Of a stretch of DNA of 64,000 nucleotides, positions 53,754-62,500 are shown piece by piece. The notes below the pieces were generated by a model. That model searched no databases, was not told the DNA's origin, and saw only the letters and a list, made by a program, of their open reading frames with translations. A program made the translations under genes and the position numbers. Origin of the DNA: Adhaeribacter radiodurans (lineage in GTDB: Bacteria; Bacteroidota; Bacteroidia; Cytophagales; Hymenobacteraceae); contig NZ_CP055153.1 of NCBI RefSeq assembly GCF_014075995.1, forward strand, positions 3,596,001-3,660,000, in the 5' to 3' direction. Each line of letters opens with the position of its first letter. The stretch's first letter is position 1.

Positions 53754-54458
53754 ATGGCATTCTCGCTTTCCCGTTGTTTATTGTTAGTAAACTTTCTGGT
53801 TATATTTAGTAAATCAGGAGTAGCTCAGGATGCAAAAGCCAATAAATACGGCTTAAAAGTTATCAGTAACCCAGCCGATTATTTAAAACAAGTTACTCGC
53901 GATAGCAGTCTGCAGTTAGTGGATATTACCTCTGTTATTCCGGATATTAAATTAGATATCCGTTATGCCACTGCTAATAACTTTATGGGAGAACCGGTTT
54001 ATACTTCGGCCCAGGCGTTTTTGCGACGGCCAGTGGCCCAAGCATTGAAAAATGTACAAACAGAATTAAACAAACAAGGTTTAGGATTAAAGATTTTTGA
54101 TGCTTACCGACCTTACCGGGCTACCGTTTATTTTTATGAGAAAGTTCGTGATACAATTTATCTGGCTAAACCTTGGGAAGGCTCAAGGCATAACCGGGGA
54201 TGCACAGTTGATTTAACTTTAATAAATTTAAAAACTGGGCAGGAATTACAAATGCCTACCGCTTACGATGCTTTTACTAAAAAAGCCCACGTTAATTATA
54301 CAAATTTACCAGCTACAGCCATCAAAAACCGCGAAAAGCTAAAGCAAGTCATGACGAAACATGGGTTTCAGGTATATTCTGAAGAATGGTGGCATTTTGA
54401 TTACCGCGATTTTAAGAAGTTTGACTTAATGAATATCCGGTTCGAGGATTTGCCTTAA
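53754..54458 (+). CDS. D-alanyl-D-alanine dipeptidase (M15, VanX-like)
   Basis: This 234-residue zinc dipeptidase hydrolyses D-Ala-D-Ala in wall turnover, or, as VanX, in vancomycin resistance. A signal peptide precedes the domain (cleavage near SGVAQD), so it acts in the periplasm and is more likely a recycling enzyme than a resistance factor. Motifs are LDIRYATANNFMG, the catalytic IFDAYRPY, the zinc His/Asp in SRHNRGCTVDLTL and the Glu/His end in EEWWHFDY. No vanH/vanA is nearby. A 19-bp tandem duplication spans its stop codon. Confidence 0.9.
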   Translation: MAFSLSRCLLLVNFLVIFSKSGVAQDAKANKYGLKVISNPADYLKQVTRDSSLQLVDITSVIPDIKLDIRYATANNFMGEPVYTSAQAFLRRPVAQALKNVQTELNKQGLGLKIFDAYRPYRATVYFYEKVRDTIYLAKPWEGSRHNRGCTVDLTLINLKTGQELQMPTAYDAFTKKAHVNYTNLPATAIKNREKLKQVMTKHGFQVYSEEWWHFDYRDFKKFDLMNIRFEDLP

Positions 54459-54488
54459 GCTATTTAATTTGCCTTAAGCTATTTAATT
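54451..54488. repeat. 19-bp perfect tandem duplication over the dipeptidase stop codon
   Basis: TGCCTTAAGCTATTTAATT occurs twice without gap at 54451-54469 and 54470-54488. The first copy contains the last Leu and Pro codons and the TAA stop of the dipeptidase gene, so the gene end is unaffected. The identity of the copies points to a recent slippage event. Confidence 0.95.
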
Positions 54489-55342
54489 TTAAGTAGCTGT
54501 TCGTGGTGCAACTAAAAATACCCCATTGTATTTAGCGGTTCCATATTAAAATGAAGGTTAAACCATAGCGGTATAAACACGACAGGTTTTAAAAACAGGA
54601 ATGTTGGAAACCTTTGGGAATTGTAGTCTGATGATAACTACTTCTTCCACTTTAGTCATACTGGAAGGAACTAACTAGCAGAAAATAAGAACGAAACATA
54701 AGTAGTCAGAGAGATTACCTGCTATAACTTGCCACACTACCCTTCGGCAGTCACTTAAATTAATTAGATCCTTCCTGGATGCCAGAAGTAAGAATAAAAA
54801 TTTGTTTTAAACTTCTATTTAGGACATTCCTGGTTTTAAAACCTACCGGGTTTGAACGAAGGAAGATGCTTTTTACAATTTGGTATAAGATTCCCCAGGC
54901 TAAATAATTCTACTAAATTCTTTTTCAAGATAACTTCACCAAAGTACCTAACGGCTAACCATTGCCTGTTGCTTTAACCCTTGAGATAATTCTTTAATAG
55001 AACCTGATAGCAGCAATAATAAAATATTAAGATTACAGTGTTTCGGAAATGAGTTATAATCTTTACAAGCACCAGATTAATCTAAGTTTTCAGCACCTAA
55101 TATAAAGGCTTTAGAAAAATTTTATGAGCTAAAAGAATTGCTGCTCCTAATATTTAAAACGGAAAACAGCCAAAATACAGTTCTGGCGCAATATTAAGCC
55201 GAAGCTCTTGGTAAGTGTTACTATTTATTAAAAATATAAATACTTATTGTTCTGAAAATGAAGCAACTCTAAATACAAGTTTCATTTCTTTTCGTATATT
55301 ACCTATTAAAATTAATTCAAATAATTTATAAGTAATAAAAGT
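54489..55342. other. Long intergenic region without a recognised gene
   Basis: About 850 bases in which I find no coding frame of credible length, no RNA gene and no long repeat. Frames in all six readings are broken by stops. It may be a decayed gene site, with the promoter of the DUF4136 gene in the AT-rich last 100 bases. Confidence 0.5.
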
Positions 55343-55948
55343 ATGAACAGAAAGATTTACGGGATTTTTTTAGGGTTTCTTTTACTCCATCTATCCTCTT
55401 GCATGAATTATTATGATCATAAGGTTGAATCGGATTACAGCTATTCCGGTAATTTTAAGAAATACCGGACCTTCAACTTTATTGGCGTAAAAAATTCGGA
55501 AAATGATTCCAGCAAATTTAATCCTTTCGTAGAAAACGCGATTAAATCACGTATGGAAGTACAGGGTTACCGCTTTAACCAAAATAGACCAGACTTGCTC
55601 GTTTCTTATAAATTATTTTACGAAGATCTGCTGCTCAAAGGCTATAACCAGGCCGACATTACTGAGTTTATTGAAACTGGACGTATTTTCGACGAAGATG
55701 AAGAGTATGATCCAAACATAGAAAAAAGAGAGTACGACCCGGTTAAATACAACCTCAAAAAAGGCACGCTCTTTATTGTATTAATTGATAAAAAGAAAAA
55801 CCGCGCCGTGTGGCAAGGGTATGCTTCCGGAGTGTTGGAAAATACCGTTAAAAACGAAGCGTATTTAAAAAGTGCCGTTCGTTCTATTTTCGACCGGTAT
55901 AAAGTATTTACCGAAGGTTATTTGCAAGCTAGCCAACAGCAGAATTAA
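55343..55948 (+). CDS. DUF4136 domain-containing lipoprotein
   Basis: This 201-residue lipoprotein has the signal GIFLGFLLLHLSSC, with the lipobox Cys at residue 20. DUF4136 follows: the start YDHKVESDYSYSGNFKKYRT, the PDLLVSYKLFYED strand and the end NRAVWQGYASGVLE are typical. DUF4136 proteins are widespread in Bacteroidota and Proteobacteria, and no function is established. An acidic insert EDEEYDP occurs near residue 119. A terminator follows. Confidence 0.92.
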   Translation: MNRKIYGIFLGFLLLHLSSCMNYYDHKVESDYSYSGNFKKYRTFNFIGVKNSENDSSKFNPFVENAIKSRMEVQGYRFNQNRPDLLVSYKLFYEDLLLKGYNQADITEFIETGRIFDEDEEYDPNIEKREYDPVKYNLKKGTLFIVLIDKKKNRAVWQGYASGVLENTVKNEAYLKSAVRSIFDRYKVFTEGYLQASQQQN

Positions 55949-56079
55949 TAATTAGTAAATCACACGTATCCAGTTAATAGACGTACTATTTGTTCTTACA
56001 TAATTATATGATTAACAATTACTTATTTTAAAAATAAATTAACATTATCTCTTTACTTTTCAGATTTGTACAATATAAT

Positions 56080-56116
56080 AGGTCACGGGTAATTTTACTG
56101 TCCGTGACCTTTTTAC
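56080..56116. terminator. Terminator between the DUF4136 and rtcB genes
   Basis: AGGTCACGG pairs with CCGTGACCT across a 13-base loop, and TTTTT follows on the plus strand. It ends the DUF4136 gene. Confidence 0.8.
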
Positions 56117-56158
56117 ATCTATTGTAAAGTGAGTTTAATTTAATTAAGATTTAAGTTT

Positions 56159-57370
56159 TTAATCTTTATAAGGATCGTATTCATTGCCTCCGGCCATAGC
56201 TACTCCAATGGGTTTTAAACGGTGCAAAACCCGGATAGTTCCTTCATGATACGCCAATACTTCGTCCAGCTTCTTGTAAACTTCTGGTGCTTCGTCGGCT
56301 TCGCCGCCGCGTAGTTCAACGCCTTGTTGTTTTAACTTTTTCCTTACTTTCTCAAAATCTACTAATCCCGGTGAAACAGTTTCCTGGTAACGCTGGCCAT
56401 CTTTGCCTTTCACCCAACGGCGCTTACCGGCCGCCTGCCGCCTTGACATAACCCGACCTGCTCCGTGTACCGTTGAATAAAGTCCTTGCTGCGATTTTTC
56501 CGTTTGAACTCCTTCTATTATTACTGAAGTATCGCCCATATTGGAACCAATAAATCCTAACTGGCCCGGAAATGCGGGTGTACAGCCTTTCCGGACAACC
56601 CAATATTTAGAACCCTGGTGTTCCTCGAACCAGGCAAAATTATGATGGTTGTGTACTTCAAAATTTACCGAAGCGCCCAGTATTTCCAGCACTTTATTCA
56701 CTACGGTATCACGGCCAGCGTACGCGTATTCACCAGCTAAACTCATGGCTGCTATATAATACTGGCCTATTTCAGAGCTAATATCAAATAAAATAGGCGG
56801 TGCATCCATAGGCCCTTCTTTGGCCCTGTCTTCAAAAGTAAGTCCTTGCGATAGAGCAATAAACCCGGTAGCCGTTTTATGACCAAAACCCCGCGAACCA
56901 AAATGAACGCCAATCCAAAGCCAGCCTTCTTCGTCCGAAAATAAATCGATGTAATGATTTCCGCCGCCTACGGTTCCCAATTGCTCTTTGGCTAAAGAAA
57001 GAAATTTACGTTGGGGTTTAAACTCAGCCTTGGCAATTTTATCAAAAACCGGGTGTTGAATGGGTTTCGGATTAGGCCGGCCCACCCCAAAACCTATGCT
57101 TTTAACAATTTCATCCATAATGCGGGCCACCGGTATCTGATTGGCCCGAATGTTTGTTTTAACGGCTTTGTTACCGCAAGCAATATCAAATCCTACTCCG
57201 GATAAGGAAATTTTATCTTTGTAAGCTACCGCTCCCCCAATCGGATGACCGTAGCCATAGTGAGCATCGGCAGTTAAAACCCCAATATCCTCCGGAGAAA
57301 TACAATTCTTAATTTGCCGGATAGCACCTTCATCAATAATTTCCTCGCCAAAAATGGTTAAATTATCCAT
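56159..57370 (-). CDS. rtcB: RtcB family RNA-splicing ligase
   Basis: RtcB joins RNA 2',3'-cyclic phosphate (3'-phosphate) ends to 5'-OH ends using GTP and Mn2+; bacteria use it in RNA repair. The 403 residues match the family length. The metal/catalytic segments are GVGFDIACGNKAV (Cys ligand) near residue 56, GGGNHYIDLF near residue 136, GVHFGSRGFGHKTA near residue 154, VHNHHNFAWFE near residue 240 and VHGAGRVMSRR near residue 300, ending AGGNEYDPYKD. The first motif has IACGN where the common form is IGCGM. No rtcA, archease or rtcR gene is adjacent. Confidence 0.93.
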   Translation of the reverse strand: MDNLTIFGEEIIDEGAIRQIKNCISPEDIGVLTADAHYGYGHPIGGAVAYKDKISLSGVGFDIACGNKAVKTNIRANQIPVARIMDEIVKSIGFGVGRPNPKPIQHPVFDKIAKAEFKPQRKFLSLAKEQLGTVGGGNHYIDLFSDEEGWLWIGVHFGSRGFGHKTATGFIALSQGLTFEDRAKEGPMDAPPILFDISSEIGQYYIAAMSLAGEYAYAGRDTVVNKVLEILGASVNFEVHNHHNFAWFEEHQGSKYWVVRKGCTPAFPGQLGFIGSNMGDTSVIIEGVQTEKSQQGLYSTVHGAGRVMSRRQAAGKRRWVKGKDGQRYQETVSPGLVDFEKVRKKLKQQGVELRGGEADEAPEVYKKLDEVLAYHEGTIRVLHRLKPIGVAMAGGNEYDPYKD

Positions 57371-57694
57371 AATCCTTGTTTTCAGTTTACCTTAAAGGCT
57401 AAAATGAGCAATGCTACCTTTTTACGTAAAGCACTTATTTAGGTAAAAGGATATTTAAGACAGGAAAAGTATTTAGTAGCTATCCGTAAACAAGCAAAAA
57501 TAAAGGTCAGACAAGTAAGGTGTACTACAATTACCTTTTTAGATTAAAAAAAGTAATTTTCGGGCGTTTTACTAATGTTATATTAGTTTAAAGTCAATCA
57601 AATCCTGCCAGAAAACGTAAGTTTTTAATAATCAGAATTATTTAGTAAATTAAAAATCATTTCGAGTAGTCTTTTATAACAGGGACGAATACTT
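57371..57694. other. Intergenic region between divergent rtcB and aspartyl protease genes
   Basis: These 324 bases are AT-rich and hold no gene. A weak hairpin (AATTAC near 57529 with GTAATT near 57553) is present. Promoters for both flanking genes probably lie here, but no exact TAnnTTTG element was found. Confidence 0.4.
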
Positions 57695-58984
57695 ATGCAG
57701 CTAGGCTTTGGGCATGTAGGTTTTACCTTCCGGCAACTGATCTTCAGCCGCACTATTATTACTTTTTTTATTTTTTTTACCGCCTTTTATAGCATTTCAT
57801 TATCAAAAGCCTTTGGCCAGGGAGCTTTTACTATTCAGCCTCCGTACAAAAAATGCATTGTTCCTTTTCAGATGCACCGTAATTTAATTGTGGTTCCGAT
57901 TTATGTAAATGATAAGGGCCCCTTTAACTTTATTTTAGATACTGGAGTAGGAATTACCCTTATTACGGAGCCTTCTTTAAAAGATAGCTTACAATTAAAA
58001 AACGGCGTGAACATATCTATTGCCGGTATGGGCTCAGATGCCGATTTAAAAGCTTTTGTGGCGTCCGGCATTAAAATGAAACTAGGTCAGGCTAGTGCTG
58101 GCTTTTTACAGGTTGCCGTTTTATCGGAAGATGTTTTTAATTTATCTAGCTACGTTGGAATTCCTATTTATGGCATTTTAGGTTATCAGTTTTTCAACAG
58201 TTTTGCTGTACAAATAAAATATTCGGAATTGCGGATAGTAGCTCAAAACTTTAATGATTTTAAATACCGAAAAAGTTATGGTACTCCTATTCCAATTACG
58301 GTAGAAGGCCAGAAGCCTTATTTAACTACTGTAGCCCAGCTTGATGGTTCCCAGAAGATTCCGGTTAAACTTATTATAGATACGGGTGCGGGCCATGCGC
58401 TCTCCTTAGAGCAAGAATCTAATGCCGCTATAAAGGTTCCTAATCCCTCTATTACCGCCCAGTTAGGCAAAGGGCTTAGCGGTACCATTAACGGCCAGTT
58501 AGGTCGGATTAAATCTTTTACCTTAAACCATTTTAACCTGAGTAATGTGCTTACTTCTTTCCCGAATTACCAGGATGTAGGAGCCAAAGTTTACCTGGTA
58601 CCGCGTAATGGCAACATTGGGAATGAATTATTAAAGCGCTTCGATGTAGTATTTGATTACCGAAAGCAACTCATGTATATCCGGCCCAACCGCTATTTTC
58701 GGGACCCGTTTGAACATGATATGTGCGGGTTAGATGTGATAGCCAGCGGCAAGGATTACCAGCGTTATATTGTAAACTTCGTAGAACCCGATTCGCCGGC
58801 GGCCGAAGCCGGCATCTTACCCGGCGATGAAGTAGTTAGTATAAATATGACTGCTGCTTCGTCCATGACAATCAGTAGTATCGACCGTTTATTTCATCTA
58901 AAGCCAGGTTACAACATTTTAATGGGTATTCAACGAGGAGAGCAACGTATTTACACCGTTATTACCTTGCGTCGTAAAATTTAG
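57695..58984 (+). CDS. Retropepsin-like aspartyl protease with PDZ domain
   Basis: This 429-residue exported protein has an N-terminal signal or anchor (TFFIFFTAFYSISLS, residues 24-38) and two aspartyl-protease half-domains in one chain: FILDTGVGITLI near residue 88 and LIIDTGAGHALS near residue 228. These are followed by a C-terminal PDZ domain with VEPDSPAAEAGILPGDEVV near residue 366. The two DTG motifs suggest a single-chain, pepsin-like active site. Members are common in Bacteroidota and their substrates are unknown; the PDZ may position periplasmic or surface proteins. Confidence 0.88.
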   Translation: MQLGFGHVGFTFRQLIFSRTIITFFIFFTAFYSISLSKAFGQGAFTIQPPYKKCIVPFQMHRNLIVVPIYVNDKGPFNFILDTGVGITLITEPSLKDSLQLKNGVNISIAGMGSDADLKAFVASGIKMKLGQASAGFLQVAVLSEDVFNLSSYVGIPIYGILGYQFFNSFAVQIKYSELRIVAQNFNDFKYRKSYGTPIPITVEGQKPYLTTVAQLDGSQKIPVKLIIDTGAGHALSLEQESNAAIKVPNPSITAQLGKGLSGTINGQLGRIKSFTLNHFNLSNVLTSFPNYQDVGAKVYLVPRNGNIGNELLKRFDVVFDYRKQLMYIRPNRYFRDPFEHDMCGLDVIASGKDYQRYIVNFVEPDSPAAEAGILPGDEVVSINMTAASSMTISSIDRLFHLKPGYNILMGIQRGEQRIYTVITLRRKI

Positions 58985-59528
58985 TCTAAACAATAATTCT
59001 CCGATAATAATTATATTATTCCAATATTACTCTTGTACTTTATTCAATTTAAATTAAAATAACACCTTCATAATTAATTATAAATCTGCTTAAAATAAGA
59101 CTAAACAACTCCTAATAATTTAACAGAACAAATTTATAATATTACTTCTTCAACACACCACTCCTTAAACTGCTTACCTTTTTGTTTAAACAATTAAATA
59201 AATTAGATAAGTACTATTACAACTCATCTATTAATAGTAAACTAACTTAATAAAAACTTGGTTAGAAACTAAATAATAAGCAACATTTGCATATCTACTT
59301 AACTAACTAAAAGAAATTATAAACAGAATTTATACTATAAATTACCTCCTATATTTAGTTGTATAATTCTCAAAATAACTTAAAATTATGAAAGGCAGCC
59401 TTACTCCATATTTTTGTATAATATCTTTATCCTTGTCTACTTCTGTAGTATTAACCAGAAGAAAAGTCCCATTTAAAGTAGCTATTTGTTTAAACTAAGT
59501 ACTGAAGCAAGCTTTGCATTTTTATAAT
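58985..59528. other. AT-rich intergenic region upstream of the large PKD protein
   Basis: About 545 bases, extremely AT-rich, with no credible gene. A 36-codon frame at 59388-59498 looks like chance. TATTTTTG at 59409-59416 fits the -7 consensus 112 bases before the start of the large protein, but no -33 element is evident. Confidence 0.45.
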
Positions 59529-62500
59529 ATGTATTGTTGGAATAAGCAATTATTTCTTACTCTTTTTTTAATTTTATTCACGTTCGTATTAAATAAAAGC
59601 TTAATGGCTCAGAATTGTGCCGTTAAGCCCGATGCTACTTTAACAGATGTTAGAACCATTAGTCAGCCATTAGTAAAGCCATTTGTAAACTGTACGAACT
59701 CTTCTACTGCGGGCTACACCTTACAAGTAGAAAATGCTTCTTTAACCAAAGAAGCTAATACCTCTTATACTATTAATTGGGGCGACGGTACCCCCGTAGA
59801 GAACTTTACAGATTTTAGCGCCAGAAAAGCGCATACGTATGTTCTAAGGGGTACCTATAGTTTAAGATTTACCGCACGTATAAATGATTGTACCGAAGAG
59901 AAAGTTTATACGGTTTTTCATGGCAGTGTACCTAACGTTGGGTTGAGTTTTAAAGATACAGATGAATGTGCCCCGGCTAATTTTATGTTTGATATTACGC
60001 AAACAGAATTAAATGAGCCTTCTACCCGGTATACCTTAGACTTTGGCGATGGCACCGTTATCACCTTCGACCAGGATGATCCTAAAAGATTTTACCATAC
60101 GTATAACACTCCATCTAAGGGAAAAACCCTTGGTTATACCGTAACCGTTACGGCCTCTAATGCCTGTAAAACCACTAACCGCACCGGTAGTGGAATTTAT
60201 GTTTCGAATGGACCTACACCGGATTTTAAATTAGAACCAGGTCCGTTAGCTTGTGTTAACAGCCCTGTTACCCTGACGGATATTTCTGATTATGGTTATA
60301 ATGCTACGGATCCCGATTTAAAGCAGTTTGAACGGCAATGGACCATTGAACCGGCCACCGGTTGGGCCTACGCGCCAGGCTACAACGATAAATCAGAAAA
60401 GCCCATTATTAATTTTACGCAAAAAGGTAATTATACCATATCTATCAATTTAGCTCCTTTAGAAGGTACTGATCCAAAATGTAAAGGTGGTACTGTTTCT
60501 AAAAATATAGAAATTATATCGAGCCCCATTGCTTCTTTCAATACTACTCTAACTCCTTTAACGGGCTGTGCGGCTACAGTTAGTATTAGCAATACATCAC
60601 AAGCAGATGCCGCTACTTATCAATGGACTGTTACTCCTGCGGCGGGCGTAACAACCCTCAATGGTACTTCGCTTACTTCTAAAGATCCGGTTTTTAAATT
60701 TGCCAATGCGGGAAATTATACTATTCATCTAAGTGCTACCAACATTTGCGGCACCTCTACGGCTCCGCCTCAAACAGTAGCTATAAAAAACATTCCTACA
60801 GTTACCTTACCTGGTGCCCAATCCTACTGTGGTTCACCAACAATTGCTTTTAGCTCTACTAATACAGCTCACAAACCAATCTATAATTTTAATAACACGA
60901 CTCCAATATCTTACGAATGGACAGTAGCCGGCCCGGCTGGTGGAGCCGAATTTACTACTAGCAATGGTTCCACTTTAGCTAACCCTACTATTCAGTTTGA
61001 TCAACCGGGAGTATATACGGTGGTTATTAAAGTAACAAATGAGTGCGGTATTTCTTCTCAGGCCACCCAAAAAATAACTATTAATGCCATTCCCACCGCA
61101 CCGGAAGTATCAGATGCTTCTATTTGTATTAATTCGGCAGCTACCCTTACAACTACTGCTACAGGTTCAGTGGAATGGTGGTCTGCGGCTACTAACGGTA
61201 CTAAACTTAAAACAGGAAATTCTTATACTACGCCGGTCTATAGTACAGCCGGCACGTACACCGTGTATGTAGTAACAATTGTTAATGGTTGCCCCAGCCC
61301 CCGTGAGCCGGTACTAATAACAGTTAATCCAGCCATTGATCCCAAAACAATTGCGGGTAACCCGGCAGTATGCGAGGGTAGCTCTCCGGATTTAGTAACG
61401 GGTGTGGCGGCTACCGGTGGTGGAAATATTATCACCTATTTATGGGAAAGCAGCACGACCAGTGCAACTACCGGTTTTACTCCAGCCATTGGCAAAGACA
61501 ATAGCCCCAACAACCAGCAAAATTTTCAGCCCGGCATTTTAATGGTACCTACCTGGTTTCGCCGGAAAGCAATTGCTTCGCCTTGTGCAACGGCTACCAG
61601 TAATACTATATTCACCAACGTTAACCCGCTGCCAGCGGCTCCTGTAGTGCCTGTTAATCCACGGGTTTGCTTAGGAAGTTCGGCTACCTTATTGGCTAAT
61701 CCTGTAAGTGGCGTTACATTTACCTGGTACGATGAAAATGGAACAATTTTATTAAATAACTCTGCGAATAGTAACTCATATACTACCGCTTCGTTTACCC
61801 GCGAAGGCACTTTTACTTATTATGTAACCAGTACCAGCAGTGCCAACTGTGTTAATAGTACCCGAACTAAAGTTACTGTACAAGTACTGCCACCAGTTAC
61901 CAATAACCGCATTACAATTGAACAACCAGCCATTTGCGCCGGCGAAACACCTGGCTTGATAAATAGCGCTATACAACCAGATGGAGGCGATGGTTATGGC
62001 AATTTCACGTATTTATGGCAAAGTAAAACCGACCGGGATTCGGATTGGAAAACTGCCGCTAACGGCACAGATCCAAGATATGCTAATAACCAGGAAAGCT
62101 ACCAACCTACGGCAATTACCCGTACTACTACTTTCCGGCGGTTAATTATTTCTGGTTCCTGCGCCGCGCCCAACTACAGCAACGAAATAGTTATTGAGGT
62201 TATTCCGTCGTCGTTAGCTCCCGACGTTGCTCTTGTAGAACCTATTTGTGCCGGAGAAACGGCGCAATTACAAGTTACTTCCAGAGGGGGCATTTACGAG
62301 TGGTTTGCCTCAGAAACCAGCAACGAAGTAATTTTTACCGGAACGACTTTCTTTACACCGGCTTTATCGGCTGCTACAACTTATTACGTACATAACCGAA
62401 CTACCAGTTGTGTAAGTCCCCGCACTCCAGTACTTGTTACCGTAAACCCGATTATATCTCAAAATATCATTACTCCTGTTCCTGCTACTTGTGCTGATGG

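Noticed and set aside
59388-59498. 36-codon ORF starting with ATG upstream of the large PKD protein
   Set aside because: Short, no recognisable features, and inside extremely AT-rich DNA.
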